A DNA stretch of 64,000 bases from Fluviicola sp. Its GTDB lineage: Bacteria; Bacteroidota; Bacteroidia; Flavobacteriales_D; Crocinitomicaceae. Of the stretch, positions 45,259-54,326 are shown piece after piece; position 1 is the first letter of the stretch; each line of letters begins with the position of its first letter. The notes under the pieces are model-generated. The model worked only from the letters and a program-made list of their open reading frames with translations. It searched no databases and was not told the origin of the DNA. The position numbers and the translations under genes are program-made. Location: NCBI GenBank assembly GCA_020849495.1, contig JADLGD010000111.1, forward strand, positions 1-64,000, written 5' to 3'.

Positions 45259-46197
45259 TTATTTGAAGAGTTTAGTAGTATAATTTGTTTCTTGATTATC
45301 AAATGAAATCAAATAGATACCTGAATTCAATGATTGATTGATGGGAACCTTCACAGAATATTCGCTCGGTTTCAAATCCAACTCAAGTTCTTGGATCACT
45401 TGTCCAAGGACATTGACCAATGTTAATTTCACTGTTTTCTGACGGTTTACATCGTAATTGACAGTCAAGGTATTTGTTTCATTGTTGAATCCAAGTTGGA
45501 AACCGTAAGGATTATCGAACTGACATGCACTATTTACAGCAATTGTTTCAAGGTGTGTTATCTTTCCGTCTTCATCCACTTGAGACAATTTATAATAATT
45601 GATTCCCAAATCAGCTCCAGTATCGATGTACTTGTACACATGACTAGATGTTGTACTACCAGCGCCTTTGATGGAATCAAGGAAAACAAAATCGGGGTGC
45701 TCTTCAGATGCTCTTTCAAGGATGAAGTATTCGTTTTTGCGTTCTGATTCTGTTTTGAAATTCAACACAACTCCTTCTTCTTTTTTACAAATTGCAGTAA
45801 AGTTGGAAAGCTCAACAGGTAATGGACTTGGTTCTGTAGTAAAACTACTTGCTTCCAAATAAACTACACTTTCGTATGCACCGTCTGAAAGATCCATGAT
45901 GATCATTCGAATGTGATACGTTTGACCAGGGGTTAATCCACTTTGACTAGCCGTCAAAATACGTGTGTTTCCATTCATTTGTGTACCATCAATAGTTCCC
46001 AAAAAATCTACTGTAGGACTTCCATTAACCCAAGAAGGATTCGCTGCTGTACATTTTGCTGCGCTTGGTCCTCCACCAGAAGAACCTACCACACCATTGT
46101 TTACTGAATTGATGGAAACAATTGAACCATTACTTAAACGAGCAATGTTTTTTTGCATCATTGGTATAACCTTGACCACCTGTAACTCCAGGACCAC
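45259..46197 (-). pseudogene. 3' part of a frameshifted choice-of-anchor L / T9SS protein
   Basis: This frame continues the domain begun in 46130-46789. The real continuation starts at 'NIARLSNGSIVSINSVNN' after the A7 run; the residues before that are out-of-frame. The rest of the anchor-L domain ('GQTYHIRMIIMDLSDGAYES', 'VYLEASSF') is followed by the linker 'PLPVELSNFTAICKKEEGVV' and a C-terminal T9SS sorting domain ('TVNYDVNRQKTVKLTLVNVL', 'SGIYLISFDNQET'). The frame has no start codon of its own that makes sense, and it is intact to the stop. Confidence 0.8.
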
Positions 46198-46789
46198 TCA
46201 ATAAAAATCCGAATCGATCACTGTAATCAGAACATTGATAATTGATCAAACCGCTGTTATCTGAATATTCTTCAGATCCAAAAATATAGCGGAAAGAAGC
46301 ATTCGATGAAACAGGAACAAAATCAAATTCAAGAATAGCAGTGTTATAATAGGTGCCACCACCAGCTAGCACATTCAAGTCGTTTTGTACTGTTGGACAT
46401 GTTCCACCTTTACGTATTTCGTTAGCAGTACAGCTAACATAATTTCTTGTGTATTGTGTTGCTTTCGGGTTAGCTCCAAGAGTTAAAGGAAGTTCACTTG
46501 TGTGTCCTGTTGTGAGTACAACTCCTGAACTGATTCCCATTTGTGTAGCTGTGGTAGTAGCTGTTGTAAAATAGCCTACTTGATAACGAGAGGTTTGATT
46601 GTACACTCCACTGAAAGTAACATTGGAAATCACGGTTCCACTTGTTGATGGAACTAAGACTCCATCGACTAATTGTGTAGGTGTATATAAAGTATTGTTG
46701 ATTGTTAGTTGACCGTAGCAAACTGAAATCAAAGTCAACAAACTAGTTGTAATGATTGACAATAAAACGAAGGTAAAATACTTTTTCAT
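46130..46789 (-). pseudogene. 5' part of a frameshifted choice-of-anchor L / T9SS protein
   Basis: It begins with a signal peptide (YFTFVLLSIITTSLLTLISV) and the choice-of-anchor L domain, with its landmark 'FRYIFGSEEYSDNSG' and 'FGFLLSGPGVTGGQG'. Translation then runs through an A7 tract (46148-46154) into a short wrong-frame tail (KKHCSFK). Removing one A gives DAKNIARLSNGS and joins the downstream frame. It is one gene in two frames: either a real mutation, a sequencing or assembly error, or a slippage-controlled surface protein. Confidence 0.8.
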
Positions 46790-46883
46790 GTTAGCGCAGT
46801 TTTAAGTCTCTGTTACCAGATGACGAAACGAAACTACATGGAAGATGAACACAAAAAAAATCTTTGTTGTCTGTTGCTAGAAT

Positions 46884-46934
46884 ACGCCGTGAACCGCCTG
46901 TTTTAGGGGTGAATGGTTGTTTTCTAGGGGTGAA
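46884..46934 (-). promoter_or_regulatory. phased direct repeats, candidate LytTR operator
   Basis: Minus-strand TTCACCCCTA occurs exactly at 46934-46925 and again at 46913-46904, a 21-bp period. A third degenerate copy, TTCACGGCGT, lies at 46893-46884. Spacing of about two helical turns is typical of LytTR-family binding sites. It sits immediately after the lytTR gene and about 95 bp upstream of the anchor-L gene. Confidence 0.5.
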
Positions 46935-46937
46935 GTG

Positions 46938-47708
46938 TTAGTTCAAATAATCGTTTATTTGCAATCTTCTTGATACTGGAATCTCAAAATCAAGCTGTTC
47001 CATTTGAATGCGATAAGCTTGAGATTTACCTTTCACTTCCTTCACAAAAAGCTTATTGATGACGTAGGATTTATGAACCCTCAAGAAAGAATTATTGGCT
47101 TGTGAAACGAGTTCTTCTACTTTTCGCATAGAGATTCTTTCAAGACGTTTTTGAACTTGTTCCTTTTGATCAATGAAATAAATATTGATGTAATTATCAT
47201 TTGCTTCGAAACAAATTAATGATTCAAAAGGAAGGTCAAATATTGCTTTTCCTTTGGTATTCTCTAGAACGAAATGTTGCGGTTTTTCAAATGAATCATT
47301 TGTGTTTTCTTGAGTAGAGATGGTACCAACTAGTTGAATGTCTTGCATTAAATTCACCAAATAATGAAAAGCTGCTAAGACAAATCCTACAATGAAAAAT
47401 CCTGCAAAAAATGCGATGTAATAAACGCTAGCTATGCTAAATAGTACAGCTACAAGTAGTGAAGTGAGGCTTGTTGCAATAAGAAATGTGAATGATTCAC
47501 TGAGGAGTGAATTCCAAGCACGTTTTACGCGAATCCATTCAATCACATAATAAACCAATCCAGAAATGGAAGCAATGATGAGTAATTCCAACCAATCAGA
47601 TTGCAAAGCAGTTGAAAAAGCATGAAAGCCAAAAAACCATGCAACCAATGCTATCGCAAGTGTAAAAACAAGCGCTCGAAACCATCTATTTGTAAAGTAT
47701 TGGATCAT
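46938..47708 (-). CDS. membrane-bound LytTR transcription regulator
   Basis: A 256-aa protein with four N-terminal membrane helices (residues about 10-125) and a C-terminal LytTR DNA-binding domain: 'FESLICFEANDNYINIYF', 'MRKVEELVSQANNSFLRVHK' (truncated), 'SYVINKLFVKEVKG', 'PVSRRLQI'. There is no response-regulator receiver domain, so the signal probably comes through the membrane part or the TPR partner. Its ATG overlaps the stop of the TPR gene (ATGA). Confidence 0.92.
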   Translation of the reverse strand: MIQYFTNRWFRALVFTLAIALVAWFFGFHAFSTALQSDWLELLIIASISGLVYYVIEWIRVKRAWNSLLSESFTFLIATSLTSLLVAVLFSIASVYYIAFFAGFFIVGFVLAAFHYLVNLMQDIQLVGTISTQENTNDSFEKPQHFVLENTKGKAIFDLPFESLICFEANDNYINIYFIDQKEQVQKRLERISMRKVEELVSQANNSFLRVHKSYVINKLFVKEVKGKSQAYRIQMEQLDFEIPVSRRLQINDYLN

Positions 47709-48832
47709 GCTTTTGGACTTACTAAGCGTTTAACGCCAATGATTACAACTGTTATCAAAGCAAACATGGCAACAAGACTAAAGATAGCAATCCGCCAATC
47801 AAATTTGCGTAAATCTTTCATTGCTTGCGCATTTTTTTCAGCCAGTTCTTTTTGTTCTTTCAAGAATTTTATTTCCAATTGTTTTTGTTGAAGCGCATTT
47901 TGATAGGTCAAATCTTCCAACTGATTTTTCACTAAATTACTTTGCAATTGCTTGTTCAATTCAATGTATTGCAATAAATAACGATTCGCTAAATGGTCAT
48001 CGCCTGAAAGCTGATAAGCTTCAGATAAAAACAAGTAGTTTTCTAGTAATTCACTCTTGAATTGGTATTTTTTCGCTAATTGTTCCGCTTGTTTTAAAAT
48101 GTCAATCGCTGCTGTTGTTTGTTTTTGTTCTAAAGCAGCTTGACCTTTTAATTTAGTAAAAATCACTTCAGCCTCCTGATCCATTTCTTTGGATTCCAAA
48201 TCAGCAAATAAACTAGTTGCATCAGAAAAGCGTTTGGTTTTGACATAGACTTCAGCTAAACCTAATTGTGCATAGACAACACCAATTTCATTTTTATTCT
48301 TTTTTTCCAACAGCAAGGAAGATGTATAAAAGCTCAAGGCTTCATCAAATTGATTCAATGCCGAATAACAATCACCTAAATTGAACAAGCGAATGGATTT
48401 TTGCAAAGGTTGATTCAATTCTTCTTCAATCTTCAAACTTCGATTAAAATAGTCAATGGCTTTGGTGTAATTTTCCTGTAAAACATACAATATCCCAATA
48501 TTATTCAAACAAGCGGAGATTCTTCCTTTATCTTTTAACGTTTCAGCTACACTCAAGGCTTTAAGATTGTAACTCAAAGCAGAAACATAATACCCTCTGT
48601 TTTTATTGACAATTCCAGCAACAGTAAATGCGTTGATGAGATAAATACTGGGTTTAACTTGGGATTGTTCGATGATGATTTGGGCAATTTCTAGTGGATC
48701 ACCTTTTCCTGTTTCTAAGCGTTTGAATTGTTCTTGATCAAGTTGTTGTAAACTTGCATGCGACCATTCTTTTTGTTGTCCGAAAGAAAACAAAACAGTA
48801 TGTAAAAACAGCATAAAAAGCACTACACGCAT
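47705..48832 (-). CDS. TPR protein with C-terminal membrane helix
   Basis: A 375-aa protein: signal peptide, then about six TPR repeats ('ALSYNLKALSVAETLKDKGR', 'AIDYFNRSLKIEEELNQPLQ'), a coiled coil ('NQLEDLTYQNALQQKQLEIK'), and a membrane helix near the end ('IAIFSLVAMFALITVVIIG'). This is the architecture of Bacteroidota sensor-like TPR proteins usually fused or paired with histidine kinases or LytTR domains. It is co-transcribed with the LytTR gene and may be its sensing partner. Confidence 0.85.
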   Translation of the reverse strand: MRVVLFMLFLHTVLFSFGQQKEWSHASLQQLDQEQFKRLETGKGDPLEIAQIIIEQSQVKPSIYLINAFTVAGIVNKNRGYYVSALSYNLKALSVAETLKDKGRISACLNNIGILYVLQENYTKAIDYFNRSLKIEEELNQPLQKSIRLFNLGDCYSALNQFDEALSFYTSSLLLEKKNKNEIGVVYAQLGLAEVYVKTKRFSDATSLFADLESKEMDQEAEVIFTKLKGQAALEQKQTTAAIDILKQAEQLAKKYQFKSELLENYLFLSEAYQLSGDDHLANRYLLQYIELNKQLQSNLVKNQLEDLTYQNALQQKQLEIKFLKEQKELAEKNAQAMKDLRKFDWRIAIFSLVAMFALITVVIIGVKRLVSPKA

Positions 48833-48893
48833 GGCTTAAAAATACAATTTATCTCGTGATTGGAAACGAAAACAATTGCAGATTACCGAAAAA

Positions 48894-50276
48894 TCAATCA
48901 AAACGAAAGGCTAAAACGCACAAATCATCCACTTGATCCAAAGAACCTTTCCAATCTAAAAATGTTTGTTCAATGATAACTTGTTGATCTTTTAAAGAAA
49001 GATGACTGATCGACTTTAACAATTCTTGAAAAGGTTTGTATTTGAATTTCTTGCCTTTTAAGCCTCCAAACTGATCCGCAAAACCATCCGTAAACAAATA
49101 CAACACATCTCCTTTTTGAATATCGATTGAGTGAGTTGTAAACGGTTCTGGGTGTTCGGTATAGCCAATTGCTTGACGATTTCCTTTGATTTCAATTAAC
49201 TCAAAACCTTCAGCAGCTTCGTTTTTACGTATGATCCAAATGGGGTTGTTTGCTCCAGCCCAAAACAATTGATTGTTCTTGATACTCAGCATGGAAATAT
49301 CCATCCCGTCTTTGATTTGTTCGCCTTTTTTGGAAAATGATTCCAACACCAACGTGCGTGTTTTATCTAAAATTGCACCTGGCTCTGAGAGTTTAAATTC
49401 TTTCACACTTGTATTCAAGGCATTGCAACAAACCACCGAAACCAATGCGCCTGGTACACCATGACCCGTACAATCTGCAACAGCAATCAAAAAGGTGTCA
49501 TCTATTTTTTCAGCCCAATAAAAATCTCCCGCAACAATATCTTTAGGTCGGTACAAAACAAAATTGTTTGGCAATACATTGGTTATGAATTCGACAGAAG
49601 GAAAAATGGCTTCTTGCAAACGTTTTGCATAATTGATACTATCCGTGATCTCTTTGTTTTTCTCTTCAACTTGTTTCAATGTAATCTTTAATTGTTCCTC
49701 TGCAAGGTGTCTGAGTTTCACTTCTCTTCGAAAAGAAATATTCCATAAAACAAAAGCTATTAAAAGCAAGATAATTCCTGTAAAAATCATGTAGGTACTT
49801 CCGTACCAATGCATCAAACGAGCAAGCAATCCGAAACAAATCAACAAAATGGAAACTAAATCCAACATGTTTAAGAGCAGACTTCTTCCACTAACAATTC
49901 CCTTGCGTTTTTCGTAACGATTTTTAATAATCAAAGGCAATGCTGCTCCTGTGAATAGAAAAACCGCAAAAATAATTTCAACAGAAGCGCCTATCCAATG
50001 ACTGAGTTTACTAACGATACCCAATAACAACAAAGTAGATGAAATGATACTAAAAATGGTGATGATTCGATTTCTTTTCTGAATGTTCGAATGGTAATAA
50101 ATAAACGAAACACTCCAAGTCATTCCTGTTATCGATACAATCAATAGCAAAAAGGCCAAATATGCTGGTTCAACTATTCCTTGGCTTACAATGATCCATG
50201 CAATCAACCCTAAAAAGATGAAGCATGAGAAAAGTAGAATGTATTTTCCAATTGTATTTGTCCGATGTTTAGTCAT
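48894..50276 (-). CDS. SpoIIE-type serine phosphatase with N-terminal membrane region
   Basis: A 460-aa protein with about six membrane helices in the first 200 residues and a short coiled coil ('LAEEQLKITLKQVEEKNKEI'). A PP2C/SpoIIE domain follows ('PKDIVAGDFYWAEKIDDTFL', 'VADCTGHGVPGALVSVVC', 'LYLFTDGFADQFGG'). The acidic residues that bind manganese or magnesium are present. Such proteins commonly act on anti-sigma factor antagonists; no partner gene is next door. Confidence 0.92.
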   Translation of the reverse strand: MTKHRTNTIGKYILLFSCFIFLGLIAWIIVSQGIVEPAYLAFLLLIVSITGMTWSVSFIYYHSNIQKRNRIITIFSIISSTLLLLGIVSKLSHWIGASVEIIFAVFLFTGAALPLIIKNRYEKRKGIVSGRSLLLNMLDLVSILLICFGLLARLMHWYGSTYMIFTGIILLLIAFVLWNISFRREVKLRHLAEEQLKITLKQVEEKNKEITDSINYAKRLQEAIFPSVEFITNVLPNNFVLYRPKDIVAGDFYWAEKIDDTFLIAVADCTGHGVPGALVSVVCCNALNTSVKEFKLSEPGAILDKTRTLVLESFSKKGEQIKDGMDISMLSIKNNQLFWAGANNPIWIIRKNEAAEGFELIEIKGNRQAIGYTEHPEPFTTHSIDIQKGDVLYLFTDGFADQFGGLKGKKFKYKPFQELLKSISHLSLKDQQVIIEQTFLDWKGSLDQVDDLCVLAFRFD

Positions 50277-50295
50277 TAACAGAAAGAATGTGGTT

Positions 50296-50325
50296 CAAAA
50301 ATAATGGAAATCAACCAGTATCAAA
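50296..50325 (-). promoter_or_regulatory. promoter of the SpoIIE-type phosphatase gene
   Basis: The minus strand has TTTG, 18 nt, TATTTTTG, a near-perfect match to the Bacteroidota promoter. The expected leader is about 14 nt. Confidence 0.5.
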
Positions 50326-50427
50326 CAACAACTGATTGATTACAAGGTTTTTTAAGTAGTAAATATTCAAAAACAAAAAAGTTGTACCCAAAAGAATACA
50401 ACTTTAAATCTTTCAATTGGAAAGCTC

Positions 50428-51510
50428 TTAGTTTCCGTACATCATTAAATACGATTTCAAAAAAGGCGTCAATTCACCATTCAATACTTTATCCGGATCG
50501 TTGACCATGAAGTCCGTGCGGTGATCTTTCACACGTCTGTCATCCAAAACATAACTGCGGATTTGAGATCCCCATTCAATTTTCTTTTTACCTGCCTCAA
50601 TTTGATCACGCGATTCTGCACGTTTGCGCAATTCGATTTCGTATAATTGAGAGCGTAACAATTGCATGGCTTTCTCTTTGTTGGCTAATTGCGAACGCGA
50701 TTCCGAGTTTTCAATGATGATTCCTGAAGGAGCATGTCGTAAACGAACCGCTGTTTCAACCTTGTTGACATTTTGTCCACCAGCACCACCCGAACGGAAG
50801 GTTTCAAATGAAATATCAGCAGGATTGATGTAAATTTCAATCGTGTCATCCACTGAAGGATACACATAAACTGAAGCAAACGAAGTCATGCGTTTTCCTT
50901 GCGCATTGTAAGGACTCACACGCACCAAGCGATGAATACCGTTTTCACCTTTCAAATATCCGAAGGCAAATTCACCTTCCACTTCTAATGTAACGGTTTT
51001 GATACCAGCCACATCGCCTTCTTGGAAGTTCAATTCTTTTACTTTGTAACCGCTTTTCTCTGCCCACATCAAGTACATGCGCATGAGCATTCCTGCCCAA
51101 TCACAAGCTTCTGTACCACCAGCACCAGCAGTGATTTGGATCACAGCGCTCAACGCATCTTCTTCACCAGAGAGCATGTTTTTCAATTCTACTTCTTCTA
51201 CTTCTAAAAGCAAGGCTTGATATGCATCGTCGCATTCTGATTCTTCTGCAGCACCTTCACGTACAAAATCCATCAACACTTCCAGGTCATCACCTTGTGC
51301 TTTCAGATGTTTGTATGATTCGATCCAGAATTTCAATCCGCGGATATTTTTCATCATGACCTCCGCTTTTTTAGGGTCGTCCCAAAAGCCTGGATCTTGT
51401 GTTTTCAATTCCTGTTCTCTCAATTCCATTTCTTTTTCTGGAATCTTCAAATAACTCGCAATTGCATCGATGCGTTGTTGTACTTCTTTGAGTTGGTCAC
51501 TGTTTACCAT
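50428..51510 (-). CDS. prfB: peptide chain release factor 2
   Basis: RF2 ends translation at UGA and UAA codons. The catalytic '[20 protein letters not shown]' (GGQ motif) is present. The stop-codon reading tripeptide is SPY ('[11 protein letters not shown]') where E. coli RF2 has SPF. The frame is continuous over 360 codons, so no programmed +1 frameshift is needed. At the place of the E. coli shift site the sequence is TAT TTG AAG (51445-51453). Confidence 0.95.
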   Translation of the reverse strand: MVNSDQLKEVQQRIDAIASYLKIPEKEMELREQELKTQDPGFWDDPKKAEVMMKNIRGLKFWIESYKHLKAQGDDLEVLMDFVREGAAEESECDDAYQALLLEVEEVELKNMLSGEEDALSAVIQITAGAGGTEACDWAGMLMRMYLMWAEKSGYKVKELNFQEGDVAGIKTVTLEVEGEFAFGYLKGENGIHRLVRVSPYNAQGKRMTSFASVYVYPSVDDTIEIYINPADISFETFRSGGAGGQNVNKVETAVRLRHAPSGIIIENSESRSQLANKEKAMQLLRSQLYEIELRKRAESRDQIEAGKKKIEWGSQIRSYVLDDRRVKDHRTDFMVNDPDKVLNGELTPFLKSYLMMYGN

Positions 51511-51514
51511 GCGG

Positions 51515-51522
51515 CAAAGGTA
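51515..51522 (-). promoter_or_regulatory. -7 box TACCTTTG touching prfB
   Basis: An exact TAnnTTTG ends 4 nt before the prfB ATG. No -33 element is evident. If it is used, the mRNA is leaderless. Confidence 0.3.
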
Positions 51523-51616
51523 ATTGAAAGATAGAGAAAATGAAAATGGTGAAATTTAAGTTCTCAAAATAAGGTTGTATTTCATCCTTCTGTAACTAAG
51601 ATTTCATTCCTAGGGG

Positions 51617-51646
51617 TTTGAAACGATGAGAAAAAAACTACATTTG
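51617..51646 (+). promoter_or_regulatory. promoter of gcvH
   Basis: TTTG (51617-51620), an 18-nt spacer, TACATTTG (51639-51646). The expected start is near 51652, with a leader of about 59 nt. Confidence 0.55.
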
Positions 51647-51710
51647 TTGTCGAAAAGTTCAAGTTTGTTTTAGCGGACTTGATTTCACTAACGAAAAAAA
51701 CAATAAAAGA

Positions 51711-52088
51711 ATGAATACTCCAGCTAATTTGAAGTACACAAAAGATCACGAGTGGGTAAGTGTAGAAGGCGACATCGCTACAATTGGAATTACTGATTTT
51801 GCACAAAGCGAATTAGGTGATATCGTTTATGTAGAGATTGAAACAGAAGGTGAAACATTGGATCAAGAAGAAGTGTTTGGATCTGTTGAGGCAGTAAAAA
51901 CGGTTTCTGATTTGTTCATGCCAGTTTCTGGAGAAATCATTGAATTCAACGCAGGATTGGAGTCTGATCCTGAAGCTGTAAACAAAGATGCTTACGGAAA
52001 AGGTTGGATGATTAAAGTAAAAATGACGAATCCTTCAGAAGTAGATAGCTTATTGGATGCTGCTGCTTACGAAGCGTTGATTGGATAA
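51711..52088 (+). CDS. gcvH: glycine cleavage system H protein
   Basis: GcvH is the lipoyl-carrier protein of the glycine cleavage complex. The 125-aa protein is of usual length, with the lipoylated lysine in '[20 protein letters not shown]' and the start '[12 protein letters not shown]'-like (here [11 protein letters not shown]). The P, T and L proteins are not in the window. It is monocistronic, between its own promoter and a bidirectional terminator. Confidence 0.97.
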   Translation: MNTPANLKYTKDHEWVSVEGDIATIGITDFAQSELGDIVYVEIETEGETLDQEEVFGSVEAVKTVSDLFMPVSGEIIEFNAGLESDPEAVNKDAYGKGWMIKVKMTNPSEVDSLLDAAAYEALIG

Positions 52089-52107
52089 TACCAGTTCATA
52101 CATATTG

Positions 52108-52142
52108 AAAAACCCTGTCATCGAAAGATAACAGGGTTTTTT
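52108..52142. terminator. bidirectional terminator between gcvH and 52174-53355
   Basis: ACCCTGT and ACAGGGT form the stem with an 11- to 12-nt loop. Runs of A before and T after give a U tract on both strands, fitting the two convergent genes. Confidence 0.85.
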
Positions 52143-52173
52143 CTTGCATTGATTTTTTTGAACAACTGTTTAC

Positions 52174-53355
52174 TTAACGTTCGTAGTTGTAGTAAGCTTT
52201 TTTAGCATCAAAATTCGTCATCTCTGTGATCCAAACACCTTTCATGTAATTGATTTGATCATAAGCACGTTCAGCTGGAGTTCTTTTCAATGTTTTCAAA
52301 TTCGCAATAGCAGCAGCTTTCTCATTCTTAGCATCACCTTGTGCTTCATTTTCAGCTTTGATTTGTTCGATATTTGCGTTTGCAATTTCTTCAAAAAGAA
52401 CCGTTGCTTTGTCGTATTTGTTTGACATTACATACAATGAAAACAAACTGGCTTTAACGCCCCATCTATGAATTTCGCGGTCTTCTTCTTCCTCGATTTT
52501 ATTCGTGTACTCATCTTGCGCATATTTTTCAAAAACAGGTAACAATGCTGTAACTTTATCTGAAAAAACAGCGGAATGGAAATTCGTTAACGGTTTTGCT
52601 TTTCTATATTCTTTTATTGCTGCATCTAACTGTTCAATTGCTAAATTCAATTCTTCGTACGCAGGATCTTTCGTTTTGAAAGTGTAAATAGATAAAGCAA
52701 TCATTTCAGGTTTAACACCCAATTTTTCAGTTAATTTCTCCTTCATCTGACCCGTGAATGCATTTTTAATGTTTACATCATCTAATTTATCAATGAACTT
52801 CACTTGTGTGTTCTCCAAATCTTTTTGATACTGACGATTCAATAACGATTCATTAGCTGGAGCTGTTCCACCAAAATCTTGTGGATATTTTGAGTAACCA
52901 TTCGCTGTGAAAGTTGAATCTAAAACAACCGTATTTGTGGTCAAATCCATCACCGATACAGTATAAGAAATTGCGTATGGCATTCTATACCAAGAAGAAC
53001 CTGGAGACGTAACTGCTCCATTTAAATCTCTTGTTTCTTTCACCGATTCAACAATTGGGGAATTGTTTGTAATTGATTTTACTACAATTGAAATGGCTAG
53101 TTCTTTTGAATTTGGGGAGTAATTTTTACCAGCAATAATATCAATAAAACCAACTGCTTTTTGAATGTCAACCTTTTGAGCTCGTGTATTTGTTAGTTCC
53201 AAACTATAAGTTTTATGCTTGTCTGCACCAATGATAGCTGGTAAATGATTGTAATTCAACTGGAAGGTACTCTTGTCTGATTTATAAGACATTTTCTTTT
53301 GTGAAATGGAGGAAAACGCTACAAAAGAAAGCGCAATAGATGTTATAATTTTCAT
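52174..53355 (-). CDS. secreted protein of unknown function
   Basis: 393 aa from the ATG at 53355, where a signal peptide begins (MKIITSIALSFVAFSSISQ); the ORF-track start is 30 codons upstream and lacks a signal. The mature part has a beta-rich N-terminal half with asparagine and aspartate patches. A helical C-terminal half ('ALLPVFEKYAQDEYTNKIEE', 'LFSLYVMSNKYDKATVLFEE') looks TPR-like. No family name is assigned. A TAATTTTG -7 box lies about 19 bp upstream. Confidence 0.78.
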   Translation of the reverse strand: MKIITSIALSFVAFSSISQKKMSYKSDKSTFQLNYNHLPAIIGADKHKTYSLELTNTRAQKVDIQKAVGFIDIIAGKNYSPNSKELAISIVVKSITNNSPIVESVKETRDLNGAVTSPGSSWYRMPYAISYTVSVMDLTTNTVVLDSTFTANGYSKYPQDFGGTAPANESLLNRQYQKDLENTQVKFIDKLDDVNIKNAFTGQMKEKLTEKLGVKPEMIALSIYTFKTKDPAYEELNLAIEQLDAAIKEYRKAKPLTNFHSAVFSDKVTALLPVFEKYAQDEYTNKIEEEEDREIHRWGVKASLFSLYVMSNKYDKATVLFEEIANANIEQIKAENEAQGDAKNEKAAAIANLKTLKRTPAERAYDQINYMKGVWITEMTNFDAKKAYYNYER

Positions 53356-53373
53356 AGTTTCGTTTATTTGGTG

Positions 53374-53381
53374 CAAAATTA
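53374..53381 (-). promoter_or_regulatory. -7 box TAATTTTG for 52174-53355
   Basis: An exact minus-strand TAnnTTTG match giving a leader of about 13 nt. No -33 match was found. Confidence 0.35.
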
Positions 53382-53516
53382 ATAACATGAAGCAATCTTG
53401 AGAAACTATTTTTTCTACAACACAATTCGATTTTTTAAATACCAAAAATCATTACTAAAAACATTTTAACACCTATGAATTGAATAGAATCATTAATTTC
53501 ACCTAAAACAAATTTC

Positions 53517-54068
53517 ATGAAAATCCTTTCTTACATCGCAGGTTTGCTAATAGTACTTAGTTCTTGCACCATGGTAACAAGTAAAAATCTGCCTGGAAAG
53601 AAAATAGCAACTTTTCCTAAAAACATGCAAGGCTCTTATTCTTTTCAATATCCTGAATCCTTTGCAGCTATGATGGAAGGAGTAAGTTCTGATGTGGTGA
53701 TCAATGCCAATCAAATCCTGATGACAACGGATGGGAAAGAGAATGTTATGCAATTGAACGACAGTTTATTTTTGAGTAAAATCAAAAAAGACTTGTATCT
53801 ATCCATAGGCGCTGTGCCTTCGTTAACCGTTTTTAAATTGGTGCCAAATGGAACAAATTGGGATTTATATCCAATGTTTACTGAAAACGCTTCCGTTGAA
53901 GACATGAAACCCTATTTCAAATCAGTTGAAGCAACTCAAATGCCCAGTGAAGACGGAGAAGCTGCAGGCGATATGATCTATGAAGTGACCATTAATGACA
54001 AAAAATTGGCTGCTTACTTCAAATCTGATTTACCGAGTAAAGATCCCTTCAAATTGATCCGTAAATAA
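53517..54068 (+). CDS. lipoprotein of unknown function
   Basis: A 183-aa lipoprotein with lipobox 'IVLSSC' at about residue 17. The mature part is beta-rich ('NANQILMTTDGKENVMQLND', 'DLYLSIGAVPSLTVFKLVPN'), possibly a lipocalin- or NigD-like sandwich. It is the first of three plus-strand genes with overlaps or gaps of a few bases, all exported. Confidence 0.75.
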   Translation: MKILSYIAGLLIVLSSCTMVTSKNLPGKKIATFPKNMQGSYSFQYPESFAAMMEGVSSDVVINANQILMTTDGKENVMQLNDSLFLSKIKKDLYLSIGAVPSLTVFKLVPNGTNWDLYPMFTENASVEDMKPYFKSVEATQMPSEDGEAAGDMIYEVTINDKKLAAYFKSDLPSKDPFKLIRK

Positions 54069-54322
54069 TGCGCTTCCTGATTTTTGTTTTCATTGGTATT
54101 GGTGCATTGACTGCTTGTGGTGAAGCGCCAAATCAAAAAACGGTTGAAACTTCAGAAAAAACAACGGAGACGCCAATAGACAATTCTTCGAGTAACGATT
54201 CCATTGAAGTCATCATAAAAGACAGTAAAACAGGTGAAGAACAACATCAAACGATCTCGAAAGACATCATAACGAGCCCTTCAACAATCAAACACCCAGA
54301 ACAGCCAATTATTGAAAAGTAA
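54068..54322 (+). CDS. small lipoprotein, disordered
   Basis: An 84-aa lipoprotein; lipobox 'GALTAC' at about residue 17. The remaining part is rich in Thr, Ser, Glu and Lys and likely disordered. Its ATG overlaps the previous stop by one base (TAATG), indicating a shared transcript. Confidence 0.68.
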   Translation: MRFLIFVFIGIGALTACGEAPNQKTVETSEKTTETPIDNSSSNDSIEVIIKDSKTGEEQHQTISKDIITSPSTIKHPEQPIIEK

Positions 54323-54326
54323 TACG

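Noticed and set aside
45259-46197. independent gene starting at 46197
   Set aside because: The first residues are out-of-frame translation of the anchor-L coding region; the true reading continues from the upstream frame after the A7 run.
51445-51453. active programmed +1 frameshift in prfB
   Set aside because: There is no in-frame stop; the reading frame is continuous from the ATG.
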